Assembly: GCF_019459225.1 (NCBI RefSeq)
Contig: NZ_JAIAZY010000041.1
Coordinates: 1-37,363, forward strand
Origin: Bacillus sp. IITD106
Lineage (GTDB): Bacteria; Bacillota; Bacilli; Bacillales; Bacillaceae_C
Direction: 5' to 3'
Length of the DNA: 37,363 nucleotides
Shown here: one piece after another, positions 8,559 through 19,559 of the stretch
Position numbering within the stretch: position 1 is the stretch's first letter
Layout of the letters: each line of letters starts with the position of its first letter
Translations under genes and position numbers: made by a program
The notes under the pieces: model-generated
Told to the model about the DNA's origin: nothing
The model's input: only the letters and a program-made list of their open reading frames with translations
Database searches by the model: none

Positions 8559-9494
8559 TTATTCTCCGGTAATTCCTGTTCGGTCTACCCCTTCGACAAA
8601 CCATTTTTGCGTAATAAAATAAACAATCAATAGCGGCAAGATAGAAAGCAACGTACCCGCCATCCTAATTCCTTCATTAATTTGATTAGCACTTCCCTCC
8701 ATACCAGCCGGGAACATTTTTTGATAGGCTGCAACAAACTTTTGAAGTTGCAATGGAAGTGTCGTCAATTCTTTTCCGAAATAAATCGATGCTAAATATG
8801 TTTCATTCCAGTACCATACGAAAGAAAATAGAAATGAAATGATGATTGCTGGAACGGCCATTGGGATTGCAATCGTAAAGAAAATTCGCAGGTGGCCAGC
8901 TCCATCAATTTGCGCTGCTTCTTCTAATGATTTTGGCATCATTCTAAAAAACTGATAGAAAATTAGAATGAAAATGGCGCTATTGATTCCTTGTCCCGAG
9001 ATAGCAGGAAGGAGAAATGCGTTCAAACTGCCCAAAATATTCAGCTCATTGAAAAATATATATCTAGGAATGAGCGTTACTTGAGGGGGAATAATAAAAG
9101 TTGCCAAGACAAGGACGAATAATATATTTTTGCCACGAAAAGAAAACCGTGCCAACCCGTATCCAACAACCGCAGCGACAGCGGTTTGCGCGACAGATGG
9201 TAAAACTGTTACATACAACGTCTCAAGTAATACTGGGAAAAAGTTCAATACTTGATTCGCTTTCGTATAATTCCCTAAGTAAAAGTGAGTCGGAATCCAA
9301 TTCACGAGTGGATTTAATATGTCATCCAAGCTTTTAATACTGTATACTCCCATGTGTAAAAGCGGGTATAAATAAACAAAACCGATTCCAACTAACAAAC
9401 CATATATAAGAATTTTCAAAAGGAAACCATCATTTCCGCGCATACCTAAGAGCCATTTTTTTGCTTTTAAATAATGATTTTCTATTTTTTGCAC
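8559..9494 (-). CDS. Carbohydrate ABC transporter permease, MalG type (pair A)
   Basis: A 311-residue inner-membrane permease with six predicted membrane helices. The cytoplasmic loop that docks the ATPase reads EEAAQIDGAGHLRIFFTIAIP, a standard EAA motif. The first periplasmic-side helix begins at about residue 28 and the C-terminus (TQKWFVEGVDRTGI) is typical of the MalG branch. It follows its MalF-type partner by 51 bases and precedes the GH144 gene by 21 bases. No ATPase gene is present in the operon, so a shared MsmX/MsiK-type ATPase is presumed. Confidence 0.88.
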   Translation of the reverse strand: MQKIENHYLKAKKWLLGMRGNDGFLLKILIYGLLVGIGFVYLYPLLHMGVYSIKSLDDILNPLVNWIPTHFYLGNYTKANQVLNFFPVLLETLYVTVLPSVAQTAVAAVVGYGLARFSFRGKNILFVLVLATFIIPPQVTLIPRYIFFNELNILGSLNAFLLPAISGQGINSAIFILIFYQFFRMMPKSLEEAAQIDGAGHLRIFFTIAIPMAVPAIIISFLFSFVWYWNETYLASIYFGKELTTLPLQLQKFVAAYQKMFPAGMEGSANQINEGIRMAGTLLSILPLLIVYFITQKWFVEGVDRTGITGE

Positions 9495-9545
9495 ATTGAA
9501 CCCTTCCTTTTTAGAGGTTGTTCAAAAGCCGAACTTCTCAATGAT

Positions 9546-10415
9546 TTACTTTGCATAACTTTTTTTCCTTTTCAATGTCATGGCGCCAACTGTGAGTGCA
9601 AGTGCAATAGTAATAATAACGAAATAGATCCACGATAATGCTGACGCGTAACCGAAACCAGTATCTACCCTAAACATGTTCTTTTGTATATGGTCGATGA
9701 CAGGATTCAACGAAAAGATTGAATACGTCACAATCGTGTAAATGATGTTTACGAGAATCATAGGGGCCAGACTAGGTAAAGTCAGTTCCCAAAATGATTC
9801 CCATGGTGATGCACCATCAATCGCTGCTGCCTCATACGTCTGGCTGTCCATTTTTTGCAAAGCAGCAAGGAAGATTAAAATCTGCACTCCGGAAAACCAG
9901 AGAATGACAATTAAATTTTTAATCAAATAGAGTAATATTCCATTTATAAAACCATCTGGATTGGCATTTAGCGCTTCGTAAATGGCGTATTGTTCAATAG
10001 ATGGAATGGTTGTAACCCCTTGATCGATTAATTCCTTAATGACAGGTCCGCTTGATATGATAACCGGGAGAAAGAAAATCGTCCGGAACATTCCTCGTAA
10101 TTTCACTTTCTGGTTTAGCAGCAAAGCAATGATTAAGGAGAATACGATGATAATTGGGACTGAAATGATTAGTTCCTTTAAATATCTTGTTAGATTATCA
10201 ACGAAAGTGGCATCTACTCCAAATGCATATTTATAGTTTTCAAACTTAACAAATGTCGTTTGAACCCCACTCGTCGTAATTTTTACTTTTTGAAAACTTA
10301 AATACAAAGAATAAAACAAAGGAACAGCAGTGAAGATCAAAAATCCGATGATCCAAGGTGAAACAAATAACCATCCAGTCATACTATGTCTAGCTCTAAG
10401 TCCCCTTAGTTTCAC
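9546..10415 (-). CDS. Carbohydrate ABC transporter permease, MalF type (pair A)
   Basis: A 289-residue permease with six predicted helices and the EAA loop YEAAAIDGASPWESFWELTLP. It starts with GTG at 10415, four bases inside the end of the DUF5696-like gene, with GGGGGGAGAG just upstream. The N-terminus GWLFVSPWIIGFLIF is typical of MalF/UgpA-type permeases. A long extracytoplasmic loop between about residues 50 and 160 contains the segment GVTTIPSIEQYAIYEALNANP, which is larger than in many relatives and may contact a dedicated binding protein. It forms pair A with the next gene. Confidence 0.88.
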   Translation of the reverse strand: MKLRGLRARHSMTGWLFVSPWIIGFLIFTAVPLFYSLYLSFQKVKITTSGVQTTFVKFENYKYAFGVDATFVDNLTRYLKELIISVPIIIVFSLIIALLLNQKVKLRGMFRTIFFLPVIISSGPVIKELIDQGVTTIPSIEQYAIYEALNANPDGFINGILLYLIKNLIVILWFSGVQILIFLAALQKMDSQTYEAAAIDGASPWESFWELTLPSLAPMILVNIIYTIVTYSIFSLNPVIDHIQKNMFRVDTGFGYASALSWIYFVIITIALALTVGAMTLKRKKSYAK

Positions 10416-12676
10416 TGCTCTCCCCCCTTATCCACTACAGAAAAACCTTTAGCACCAACTTCAACTCCGTCTTTCTTATAGACTGAATTTGTATAGTTCA
10501 CTATTACCGTCTTGCCATTTGAATAGGTAACTTCAACGATACCGTTTTCTGGAACGTGTCGGCTTTCAATCGTTGCCGATTCTACTTGTCCAAGTGCTTC
10601 CCGTATTTGTTTATATTGTTTAATAATGTCGTCCTTCCAAACGGTAAACTCTGATGTATACACATTTTTAGAAGGTGTTTTTGCCAGCAAATGGGATGGC
10701 TCCTCTGTCAATAGGAAGGATGGATATGCCCCATATTCAATCATGCGAAGCAACTGATCTTCCTGATTGGAATTAAAGTTGGTAAACGGTGCGTAATATG
10801 GGATAGACCCTTTCAATACAATTTGCATAAATGGGACGGTGTCCGTTTCGAACACATAATTCGATGAATTCATCGGGATATCCAAATACTTTTCTGTATC
10901 CGACAATAAATATATATTCGGTTCATAAAGTGCCGTTTTTCCAACATTTTTATTTAAATATGAAAAGATTTCTTTATATGTTTCCATCGTTTCTAGGCGG
11001 GTTTGTTTTTTTGATTTACTAAAATCAGAAAATAACGTATATCCACTGGAGTCGACAGCTAGATTTTCCATTCCATAAGACTCATAGTTTTTACGATCTT
11101 TTTTCGCCATATCGAGCGCCTTTTTAGGTGATAAATAATACGAAGTAAGATCATTTTCTTTATGGGAAATCGTTTCTGAACTAATTTTTTTAGCGACATC
11201 CTTACTTCCAGAAAATCCTGATGCCCCTTCATATGCTTTTGTATAATCAGTGTAAAAATACATTGGGATATTGTCATTTTTCAATGTATCGATGGTCGAT
11301 TTAGCATCTTTTTTGCTGCCTAATTTGCTTTCCATTGGGAATTTTTCAGGCAGCGATCCTGTTAAGCCGCCATCTGACCAGCCTTTATACACAACAAACA
11401 TATCCTCGACGCCGTTTTTCCTTAATTCATTTGTAAAATCAGGAATACGGTCAATTGGCGTCATCGGAATAACAGAATTCCAAAGTAGCCCCTTTTTCAT
11501 TTCCCCGCCTAAAAATTCTAAGCGGACATTTGCTTGATCCTCTTGCTTCGTTAACAAATCGTGATCGGCCAAATAATTCCGATATGATTTTGCCATTCCA
11601 ACATAATCAGCATCTTTATCACTTAAAAAGATATACTTCAGTTTTACATCCATTTTATTCAGTTCTTTTTGATAGACGTTCATGCCAGTACTGCTTTTAC
11701 TCGTTGGCTGAAAATACTCATATCGATAATTAAACTTCGACGATACGCGGTTGAAATCGGTTGATGCTCCTGCAGGATAAGCAACAATATCTCCATATGA
11801 ATAACCGGCTTCTACAATTGCAATGAATCCATTTTGCTTAACCCCATGGACTGCTCCGAAAATGGGCATTTTGATTTGTTGAACAGGGACGACATCTTCA
11901 GTTGCCTTCGTTTTATTTTTTATTCCTTCATCTACTCCATATATAGATCCTACAAATGGAGTTCCGCTCGATTTTACACTTTTATCATAGCGAATGAGCG
12001 CCCCGCTCCCATCAGGAATAAACATATAGCCTTGGATGTCGTTTTCATTCACCGCACCTAAAAATGGGTAAATTTGCATCGACACGAGCTTATTGCGCTT
12101 ATCTTCTTTCAGTTTCTCCTGAGGGATGGAAATATTTAATTCATTGCCTTTTAGCTGTACATCAAGCTGAAATTTAAGCTTCGATTGAAATAAAAATACG
12201 TCTGCACTAAAACCATTATCCGAAAGATTTACTGTTGGAGTGGAATCATTCGTTAAAATGCTCTCGGTTCTTAGTTTTCCTTGACGATCGGTGTAATCAA
12301 CTGTAATCGCAGACTGAACTATTTGTTCCCATGTTTTGTTCAATCTATAGTTTTCCGGATGATCTAATCCTGATCCCCAAATATAACCTGTTTTTTTATT
12401 TTGCAGCTTAATCGCCAATGATTTTTTATTTACGAAAAGAACTAGGTCATCACTTTCAGCTGCTTTTGTATATCCTTCGAAAGAGGAGTCTTGCTTAATT
12501 TCTTGCTGTTCCGCAGGCTCAGGTTGAGTAAATTGAGCGGAAGAATACCTTATCGTATGATCGCTTAAATCCAGCTTTTCGACAGAATCGTCTGATTTAG
12601 CGCCAAATGAGTGATTTGCAATGATTAAAACCGGAAATAACACCACTACGACTGCAAACATCCATTTTTTATACAC
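10412..12676 (-). CDS. DUF5696-like exported protein
   Basis: A 754-residue protein with an N-terminal hydrophobic export or anchor sequence (MFAVVVVLFPVLIIANHSFG) and no lipobox Cys. Residues of about 60-330 look beta-rich. From about 340 a TIM-barrel-like part follows, with segments such as DMFVVYKGWSDGG, NIPMYFYTDY and NLAVDSSGYTLFSDFS, and a small beta domain closes the protein. I recall this kind of protein as DUF5696, a family without known function that sits beside Yip1-type proteins and binding proteins in Paenibacillus-like sugar operons. Start is GTG at 12676 (GGAGG nine bases upstream), overlapping the previous gene by eight bases. A glycoside-binding or glycosidase role is possible but unproven. 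Confidence 0.6.
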   Translation of the reverse strand: MYKKWMFAVVVVLFPVLIIANHSFGAKSDDSVEKLDLSDHTIRYSSAQFTQPEPAEQQEIKQDSSFEGYTKAAESDDLVLFVNKKSLAIKLQNKKTGYIWGSGLDHPENYRLNKTWEQIVQSAITVDYTDRQGKLRTESILTNDSTPTVNLSDNGFSADVFLFQSKLKFQLDVQLKGNELNISIPQEKLKEDKRNKLVSMQIYPFLGAVNENDIQGYMFIPDGSGALIRYDKSVKSSGTPFVGSIYGVDEGIKNKTKATEDVVPVQQIKMPIFGAVHGVKQNGFIAIVEAGYSYGDIVAYPAGASTDFNRVSSKFNYRYEYFQPTSKSSTGMNVYQKELNKMDVKLKYIFLSDKDADYVGMAKSYRNYLADHDLLTKQEDQANVRLEFLGGEMKKGLLWNSVIPMTPIDRIPDFTNELRKNGVEDMFVVYKGWSDGGLTGSLPEKFPMESKLGSKKDAKSTIDTLKNDNIPMYFYTDYTKAYEGASGFSGSKDVAKKISSETISHKENDLTSYYLSPKKALDMAKKDRKNYESYGMENLAVDSSGYTLFSDFSKSKKQTRLETMETYKEIFSYLNKNVGKTALYEPNIYLLSDTEKYLDIPMNSSNYVFETDTVPFMQIVLKGSIPYYAPFTNFNSNQEDQLLRMIEYGAYPSFLLTEEPSHLLAKTPSKNVYTSEFTVWKDDIIKQYKQIREALGQVESATIESRHVPENGIVEVTYSNGKTVIVNYTNSVYKKDGVEVGAKGFSVVDKGGEQ

Positions 12677-14690
12677 GCAGCAAGGCCTCCTTTACGATGG
12701 AATAGACAAAATCATACACTTGATCCATTAAGACGAAAATAATAAACACGACTAATAGTAAAATCGCCATTCCGAACAATGTTACTAAAATATTTCGGAT
12801 CGTTTCCGAAATGGAATAGTTATGAATCTCTTTAATCATGATGAATAAAATCACTAAACACCAGGCGTAAATAATCCGTAATGAGAACAAATAGACAAAG
12901 TATTCATTTCCGCTCAGTACATTGGACAACAATGTAAGTGGAAGAATAAATACTAAGAAAGGTGCTAATGAATAAATCGTTCCCATGTATATATCTTTAA
13001 ATCGTCCTTCACCGTCATTTATCGTACTGACTAAATAGTTGACGATGATAAAAGCAAGCAGAGGAACAAAGATAATCGCAAATTCAAATAATACATTTGT
13101 TTCATCACTTCGATAAGAAGAGAAGATGAAACCTGTTTGAAAGCGATGAATTAAATACGCAACAAATAAAAACACGTACAAAATGGTCGCTGATAAAACA
13201 GATGCTTTTCCCATCCTCTGTAAATCATAAAAACTATCAATTGGGTGCTTGAAGAAACGGAATAAAAAGAGTAGCTCAGATAGAAGTTTTCTCTTTTTAA
13301 CATTGCTCCAAAAGCGGCGTAAACCACCGAATATATTTTTCTTTTTGTCTAAAAATTTGGCAACGTAATATAAAGCGATCAAAACGAATCCAGCGACAAG
13401 TATTTTTTCAAGATGCTTCTGCATCCACGCATGACGAACTTCCCAAAATGAATCAGAATATCCCCATACATCTTCAGCCAGTCTAAACTCCGTTAACGCT
13501 TCATCATATTGCTGCTGCTTGTAGTACGCTTTTCCCATCGCCGCATGAGCAAGGCCAAAGGAAGAATTTAATGAAAGCACAGACTCCCAATATTTCTGAC
13601 TTTGGACATATAGACCGTCCTTGTAAAGAGCGATGCCTTCATGGACGAGGTTTGAGAAGGCAGTAGGTTCAAAAACCTGTATCATTCCCGTTTCTTTATC
13701 AGATACATAAATTCTACTGAATTGATCAACCGCTATCCCGCTTGGTTGTTTAAATAGCCCGAGACGATTCGTTCCATCGTCTTTCCCGCCAAAGAGGAAT
13801 AATAAATTTCCGTAGCTATCAAATTCAAATATTTCCCCCGAGGCATCCAAGACGAACATATTGCCGTTCGCATCGACGGTAATATCCACTAGATTGGCAG
13901 CATCGAGAATATACGGGTACAACATATTTTGCCCAGCAACATTCAATTTTTTGATGACTTCCGTTTTTGTTCCTTGTGTGACGGAATAAATGAGACCTTC
14001 TTTATCAATCGCCAAATTGTCTGGCGCTGGCGGTGTTTTCATAAATAAAGAGGCCTTTTGTTTCTCGGAAGCGATTAGATTACGAAGAACTGCCCCGACG
14101 GAAACCTCCGTACGATTGACGCCATAGTATCCTAAAAATTCACCCTCATGGCTTAGCTGCATCATCCCATTCGTCGAGCCTTCTCCGATGACATAAATAT
14201 TGCCTCTGCGGTCGACCGCTACTTTTTGAGGTTTATATGGCGATTTACTTCCGAATAAAGGAGAATCAGGTTTTCCGTATTCTTGTTTTAACTTACCATT
14301 ACTTGAAAAGCGAAAGACCTTTTCCTTTTCATAATCAGCTACATATATATCTCCCAACTCGTCAGCAAATACCCCTTTTGGCACCCCCAGAATTCCAGCA
14401 CCAATTTCGGCCACCACATCCCCTTTGGAATTCGCAACAAGGACTTTTTTCGTTCCTGAGTCCACTACATACATGAAGCCTTTATCATCTATGAAAATAT
14501 CTTCTGGATTAACGATATCGACACCTGTAAATAGGCGTCCAAGCGGTTCATACGCTGTTTGTGTCTCTATCAAGTCCCCACTTGGTGATACTGTCATTGT
14601 TTTATATGGGGATGATGCTGAGGCAACGTTCAGAAAGGGAAAAAGGACGAATATCGCTGCACATATAAAGACTTTGAAAAATTGCTGCAT
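12669..14690 (-). CDS. NHL-repeat / TPR / Yip1-domain membrane protein
   Basis: A 673-residue three-part protein. After a signal peptide (FKVFICAAIFVLFPFLNVASA) residues of about 45-345 form an NHL-type beta-propeller (EDIFIDDKGFMYVVDSGTKK, IAVDQFSRIYVSDKETG). Residues of about 355-420 hold TPR-like helices (HEGIALYKDGLYVQSQKYW, MGKAYYKQQQYDEALTEF). One membrane helix follows at about 430-445, and the C-terminal 200 residues resemble the multi-helix Yip1 domain. The propeller and TPR would lie outside the cell. Start ATG has GGGGGAGG four bases upstream. It sits between the two permease pairs and directly before the DUF5696-like gene, with overlap. A sensing or assembly role for the importer is inferred; no function is known. 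Confidence 0.7.
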   Translation of the reverse strand: MQQFFKVFICAAIFVLFPFLNVASASSPYKTMTVSPSGDLIETQTAYEPLGRLFTGVDIVNPEDIFIDDKGFMYVVDSGTKKVLVANSKGDVVAEIGAGILGVPKGVFADELGDIYVADYEKEKVFRFSSNGKLKQEYGKPDSPLFGSKSPYKPQKVAVDRRGNIYVIGEGSTNGMMQLSHEGEFLGYYGVNRTEVSVGAVLRNLIASEKQKASLFMKTPPAPDNLAIDKEGLIYSVTQGTKTEVIKKLNVAGQNMLYPYILDAANLVDITVDANGNMFVLDASGEIFEFDSYGNLLFLFGGKDDGTNRLGLFKQPSGIAVDQFSRIYVSDKETGMIQVFEPTAFSNLVHEGIALYKDGLYVQSQKYWESVLSLNSSFGLAHAAMGKAYYKQQQYDEALTEFRLAEDVWGYSDSFWEVRHAWMQKHLEKILVAGFVLIALYYVAKFLDKKKNIFGGLRRFWSNVKKRKLLSELLFLFRFFKHPIDSFYDLQRMGKASVLSATILYVFLFVAYLIHRFQTGFIFSSYRSDETNVLFEFAIIFVPLLAFIIVNYLVSTINDGEGRFKDIYMGTIYSLAPFLVFILPLTLLSNVLSGNEYFVYLFSLRIIYAWCLVILFIMIKEIHNYSISETIRNILVTLFGMAILLLVVFIIFVLMDQVYDFVYSIVKEALLRV

Positions 14691-14705
14691 TTGCCTCCCC
14701 CTTTC

Positions 14706-15587
14706 TTACTTGATTCCTGAGTGTGCCATTGTATTCATGACTTGACTTTGTAAAATAATAAAAATAATTAAATTTGGTACGAACATGATCAAAGAAGCTG
14801 CGGCTGCAATTCCTTGACCAGCTACGGTATTCCCACCTGTAACCTGTGAAGCGAGGGTCGACATATAAAACGAAAACGTCTTTAACCCTTCGTCATTCAC
14901 ATAAAGCGTCGAAGTTTCGATATTATTCCATACCGTCTGGAATGACAAAATCGCTACCGTGGCAATAGCCGGTTTGATTAGTGGGATGATGATGGTCGTA
15001 TAAATCCTAAAATCCGATGCCCCATCCATCCTCGCCGCTTCTACTAATTCATTTGGAATTTGATCAATAAACTGTTTCACTAAAAACAACCCGATTGGCA
15101 TCGCCAAAAGAGGCAATATATGAACCCAGAACGAATTAATCAACCCTAGTTTTTCTATTAATAAATATCTCGGAATAGCAACAGCTGCTGGTACGAACAT
15201 TAATGCAAGTGTATTAATTTCAAAAATCGTTTTCTTCAATAAGAAATTTTTCTTCGATAACGCGTATCCAGCCATTGTGCTAAAAAGAATCGTTAAAAAC
15301 ACAACAATAATCGTAACAACGATACTATTAAATAAATAGCGTGAGATTGGAATGCCTGATGCATTCGTTTGTGCAAACAAGTCAACAAAGTTTTGGAATG
15401 TTGGCTTTTGAACAAAAAAACGAGGCGGGTAGGCAAACAACTCATCAATTGGTTTGAATGCGTGAAAAATAATATAGATGATCGGCAAAGCCATAAAAAT
15501 CGCCAGTGGTACTAAAAATGCATAAAATTTCAACTGGCTCTTATGAAACTTTGTCGGGTTTATCTTTGTACCTTGAAAGGACGACAT
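14706..15587 (-). CDS. Carbohydrate ABC transporter permease, MalG type (pair B)
   Basis: A 293-residue permease with six predicted helices. Its EAA loop reads [21 protein letters not shown], and the segment [18 protein letters not shown] is typical of MalG-like proteins. Start ATG at 15587 has GGAGG seven bases upstream. It ends 15 bases before the NHL/Yip1 gene, and 120 bases separate it from its MalF-type partner upstream; I saw no clear terminator or promoter in that gap. Together with the upstream gene it forms a second full translocation channel in the same operon. Confidence 0.88.
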   Translation of the reverse strand: MSSFQGTKINPTKFHKSQLKFYAFLVPLAIFMALPIIYIIFHAFKPIDELFAYPPRFFVQKPTFQNFVDLFAQTNASGIPISRYLFNSIVVTIIVVFLTILFSTMAGYALSKKNFLLKKTIFEINTLALMFVPAAVAIPRYLLIEKLGLINSFWVHILPLLAMPIGLFLVKQFIDQIPNELVEAARMDGASDFRIYTTIIIPLIKPAIATVAILSFQTVWNNIETSTLYVNDEGLKTFSFYMSTLASQVTGGNTVAGQGIAAAASLIMFVPNLIIFIILQSQVMNTMAHSGIK

Positions 15588-15707
15588 GTTGTTTCCTCCT
15601 TATTCAATGACGCCTTGACGGAAAACGTAAGAGTTTAATAGTTTGCTTGATATATTTTAGGATTTTTAAATATAATTGATTTCCACTCAAATTAACATAA
15701 AGCCCAC

Positions 15708-16601
15708 TTAATCTTTTTCCCCAAACAACTTCCAAGCAAATTTCGAGAATGCATAAACAACAAGCAACAATACGACTGAAATGGCTGCTGCATATCCCAT
15801 TTCATAACGGATAAATCCATAATCCTCCAAATGGTTTACCATGAGCTGTCCTGCGTATTGTGGTGTAGGGTTTGCACCTGAAAGGGCCACCCCAATGGCT
15901 CCTGCCTGGAAGGTTCCAACAACAGCCATAACTGCTCCGAATAACATCTGCGGTTTCATAGATGGAATCGTAATATAAATGACTTCTTGAAAACGATTTT
16001 TAATCCCATCAATATATCCAGCTTCATAAATTTCACTGTCAATGTTGAGAACACCTGATAACATCGCCAAGAACCCTACGCCCATACTTCCCCATAACGT
16101 TACGAAAATCATAATCTTCATTAAGAAATGAGGAGATTGCAGCCATTGAATAGGTTCAAAGAGTACTCCCATTGTGATTAAAATACTATTTAAATAACCC
16201 GTTTCGTCCCCGCTAAAAATGATCGTCCACACAACAGCCATTGCAACACCCGCTGTCATGGATGGAGAATAAATAACTAAAGCTAATATCGTTCTCATCG
16301 TTTTCGGCACTTGAGCAAGAGCCCAAGCGAGAATAAATGAAAGGAGATATCCACCAGGTCCCACAATCAACGCAAATGTCAATGTGTTTGGCAAAACAAC
16401 CTGCATAAACACTTCATCCTGAGTAAGGAGGCTGATATAATTGCTCAAGCCAATAAACGATGGAGCCTCAATAGCGTTAAAATACGTAAACGATAAATAG
16501 ATTGCCGCGACGACCGGAATAATAATGAACGCGGTAAATAAAATAATATACGGTGCAAGGAAGGCCCAATGTGACCAATCTTTTTTCTTATTAATTTTCA
16601 T
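15708..16601 (-). CDS. Carbohydrate ABC transporter permease, MalF type (pair B)
   Basis: A 297-residue permease with six predicted helices. The EAA loop reads [22 protein letters not shown], with Gly in place of the usual second Ala, a tolerated change. The N-terminus [18 protein letters not shown] is typical of the MalF branch. The gene overlaps the end of the 980-residue binding protein gene by 11 bases, so the two are probably translationally coupled, and this binding protein is the best candidate partner of pair B. Confidence 0.88.
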   Translation of the reverse strand: MKINKKKDWSHWAFLAPYIILFTAFIIIPVVAAIYLSFTYFNAIEAPSFIGLSNYISLLTQDEVFMQVVLPNTLTFALIVGPGGYLLSFILAWALAQVPKTMRTILALVIYSPSMTAGVAMAVVWTIIFSGDETGYLNSILITMGVLFEPIQWLQSPHFLMKIMIFVTLWGSMGVGFLAMLSGVLNIDSEIYEAGYIDGIKNRFQEVIYITIPSMKPQMLFGAVMAVVGTFQAGAIGVALSGANPTPQYAGQLMVNHLEDYGFIRYEMGYAAAISVVLLLVVYAFSKFAWKLFGEKD

Positions 16602-19533
16602 GTTCTTCGCCTGCCCAACTCTCTACTTGTTGAATGGAAGGAATTTGATACGGTTTAAGCATCTTTCCATTTTTCATATAGCCAAACTCTTCCATCTTCC
16701 GGCTGATTTCACGATTTATGGCAATGACGGAATCATCGACTGCGGATCGCGGATTTTCTCCATCAAAGACAATTCGGTTCCATATATTACTCAATTCCCT
16801 TTCCACCATATAAGCTCCCGGTGTTTTCGGTACTTCCTGCAAATACTCCCATTGCTTTAAAATGGTTTTTTTATGTTCTTCCGGCCAAGGAAGCTGTTTG
16901 AAAGCCTCTAAATTAGCGGAATTCCACATATATTCTGGACCATACAATGTCTGCAAGGTCGTAGCAAAGTCAACTTGAGTATCTGTCGACATCCACCATT
17001 TTAAAAACTCCCATGATTTATCCCGGTCTTTCGTGCCTTTAAAAATCATCGCTGACTGACCAGAGCCGGTTGCCCATCTTTCTACCGACCCATCTGATTG
17101 TTTAATGCCTGGATATGGAGAAATATCCCACCAACCTGCAATTTCTGGTGCTGCTGCAGTTAATTGAATGTATGTTGAAAAGTTGGAAATTCCTATTGGC
17201 AATGTTGAATAACGGAAATGATTATAAAAATTTGGAACTTGCATTGGCATACTGTAAATCGTATTTAACTTAGCCATGAATTCAATTGCTTTCAATGAAT
17301 CTTCTTCACCAATAGCTGTCCGCATACCGTCTGCCTCATATAAATCCCCATGGAATTGGTAAATAAATGGGGCTGTCGTTTGAAACGACTTGAATCCTCC
17401 CGCTCCAGCAATCGGTGTATAATAATTCATCCCGAATCTTTGCAGCTCAGGCAAGATTTTGACTACGTCATCCCACGTGTCAGGAACAGGTACTTTTAGG
17501 GCATCTAAAATATCCTTCCGATAAAACTGCACATAAAAATCCTGTGTTTCCGGTAAAGCATATACCGAATCGTCAATCATGAGAGGTAAAAAAGCTCCAG
17601 GTGAAAACTGTTTACTGTATGCTTCAAAATCACTAAACTCATGCAAATCAACGGCCGCTCCACGGATCGACAATTCATAAGGCAGCCAGTTGCTTATTCC
17701 AATCGCTACATCCGGCTGATTATTTGCGGCACTTGCTAAAATTAGTTTCCCTTCGTCTGGCATAATCGAAAATTTCACTTTAATCCCCGTCTTCGGAGTG
17801 AAATTCTGATCTGCTAGATTTTGAAGAATGTCTACATATTGCCGTTGACGATTCACCCATATTTCAATCGTTTGATCATCAGCACTTGATGCAGAATAAT
17901 TACCTGCAGAAAATGATTGTACAAATCGTTTCATCCCATACCAAGAGTTTTTAAAAACGCCCGAAGTTGGAGCAGGTAATTTATTTTCTCCATGTATATA
18001 AAAACGGTCTACTAGTAACGGTTGTTTTGGCAGTTCCAACAATAAATTTCCGAGTAATTGAGCGACAGACGATGATCCTTCTGTTAATTCTGTCAATCTG
18101 TTCGGAATTTCGTTCGGCTTTTTATTTAACGTCCGCAGCTTTTTAACCGCCATGTTCATGGACACAATATCTTTTGACTGATTTCCCTTGTTTAAGGAAG
18201 TAAGATATTTACTTTCTTCTTCAAGTCGATTCGCCCAATCTTTTAATTTATCTTCGGCATCAGGAAAATACTCGTTAATTTTCCACCCTCTTGAACGGTC
18301 ATTTTGATTCCCTGTTAGTTTTTTTATCGAAAGGGCGAAATTCTGCATTTCCTTGATTACTTCATTTATCGTAAAAATAGATCTTTCTACTGGCGAGGCA
18401 TCCGCTTCTAGAGAAATCTCGTGTTCACCTTTCGTAAAATAGAATAAGTAAGGATTACCTTTTTCATCCTTAAGTGTTGCATTCACCCACTTTTTATTAA
18501 ACTCAAATGGGATTAATGCCGCTTCGCTAAAGGGAATTTCTCCATCAATCAACAGCTTTCTGAAAACAGGACCGCCTGTCTCTTTCTTTTGTAAAACTTT
18601 GAATGTAAGATGATAAAATCCTTCTTTTGCTATTGAAACGTTCCAATTGACACGTTGTCCACTCTCTCGCCAAGAGTCGCCGCCTATTGTATTCAATAAT
18701 AAATATTTCGGGTTATTCGGAACAACGGAAGATCCAGTAGTAGCAACCGGACGTATATAAGAACTATTCTTTGTATATCCTTTTTCCGCTTCTTGGGTAA
18801 TCAAGGATTGGACTTTTTTATTATCTTTATTGTTTTGTAAATAATCTTTATAAGTGATCAACTTAGTCGGAGAATGCACATATACATTTCCCATTAACAT
18901 TTCACCATTTAAATGAGTAAATGTAATGGTATTCTTGCCTTTTTTTAAATGATATTTCAACGGTTCAGGTTGGAGGTTGCTTGCATCAAGCGCACTTATT
19001 TTACTCCATTCTGCAAAAGCTTCTTGATTCGGAATAATTTCATTTCCAAAACGATCCGAGTCAAATGTATCTTTCACACTTTTCCATTTTAGCGGAAATA
19101 CAATTCTTCTACTCTCGTAAAACGGATATTCACCATTAACGAGGATTGAACCCTCTATTGGAACAACCTCTTTACTAATTGGATAATAGTCAAAAGAAAT
19201 TTCATATAAACCATCTTCTGGAGCTATTACATCAAATGATAAGTCTTGATTATGCCAATAGAAGACACGATCCCCATAGCCCTTGCTATCTTCGGCTGCC
19301 AGCAGTTCATCCTCTTTAACACCTTTTAAATCAGATGGAGAGATAGACGCCTCAAAATTCGAGGCGTTCTCTACTCCAGCTTCTTTCCATTGTTCTAGGA
19401 CGGTATGATAGCGTTGTTCAACGACATTTTCGACAGTCTGGTCCTCAGGATTTTCCTTTTCAGCCATTGCTATTCCGTTCGGAATTACTAATAGCCATAT
19501 CAATACCAAACTTGTCATTATTTTCGTCTTCAT
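16591..19533 (-). CDS. Large extracellular solute-binding protein with N-terminal carbohydrate-binding-like domains
   Basis: A 980-residue exported protein. A cleavable-looking signal peptide ends near AMAEK, with no lipobox Cys. Residues of about 40-230 and 255-400 look like two beta-sandwich carbohydrate-binding modules ([43 protein letters not shown]). A helical linker follows (about 400-500). Residues of about 545-970 form a family-1 type binding protein ([60 protein letters not shown]). Normal sugar-binding proteins are 400-550 residues and, in this group, lipid anchored. Start ATG has GGAGG seven bases upstream. It lies 26 bases after the lipoprotein gene and overlaps the next permease. 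How it stays at the cell surface is not clear from the sequence. Confidence 0.8.
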   Translation of the reverse strand: MKTKIMTSLVLIWLLVIPNGIAMAEKENPEDQTVENVVEQRYHTVLEQWKEAGVENASNFEASISPSDLKGVKEDELLAAEDSKGYGDRVFYWHNQDLSFDVIAPEDGLYEISFDYYPISKEVVPIEGSILVNGEYPFYESRRIVFPLKWKSVKDTFDSDRFGNEIIPNQEAFAEWSKISALDASNLQPEPLKYHLKKGKNTITFTHLNGEMLMGNVYVHSPTKLITYKDYLQNNKDNKKVQSLITQEAEKGYTKNSSYIRPVATTGSSVVPNNPKYLLLNTIGGDSWRESGQRVNWNVSIAKEGFYHLTFKVLQKKETGGPVFRKLLIDGEIPFSEAALIPFEFNKKWVNATLKDEKGNPYLFYFTKGEHEISLEADASPVERSIFTINEVIKEMQNFALSIKKLTGNQNDRSRGWKINEYFPDAEDKLKDWANRLEEESKYLTSLNKGNQSKDIVSMNMAVKKLRTLNKKPNEIPNRLTELTEGSSSVAQLLGNLLLELPKQPLLVDRFYIHGENKLPAPTSGVFKNSWYGMKRFVQSFSAGNYSASSADDQTIEIWVNRQRQYVDILQNLADQNFTPKTGIKVKFSIMPDEGKLILASAANNQPDVAIGISNWLPYELSIRGAAVDLHEFSDFEAYSKQFSPGAFLPLMIDDSVYALPETQDFYVQFYRKDILDALKVPVPDTWDDVVKILPELQRFGMNYYTPIAGAGGFKSFQTTAPFIYQFHGDLYEADGMRTAIGEEDSLKAIEFMAKLNTIYSMPMQVPNFYNHFRYSTLPIGISNFSTYIQLTAAAPEIAGWWDISPYPGIKQSDGSVERWATGSGQSAMIFKGTKDRDKSWEFLKWWMSTDTQVDFATTLQTLYGPEYMWNSANLEAFKQLPWPEEHKKTILKQWEYLQEVPKTPGAYMVERELSNIWNRIVFDGENPRSAVDDSVIAINREISRKMEEFGYMKNGKMLKPYQIPSIQQVESWAGEEHEN

Positions 19534-19559
19534 ACTATTTACCTCCTAGTAATATGGCT

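Noticed and set aside
18634-18648. Near-match to the operator (GAAACGTTCC)
   Set aside because: Inside the coding sequence of the large binding protein and with an imperfect core.
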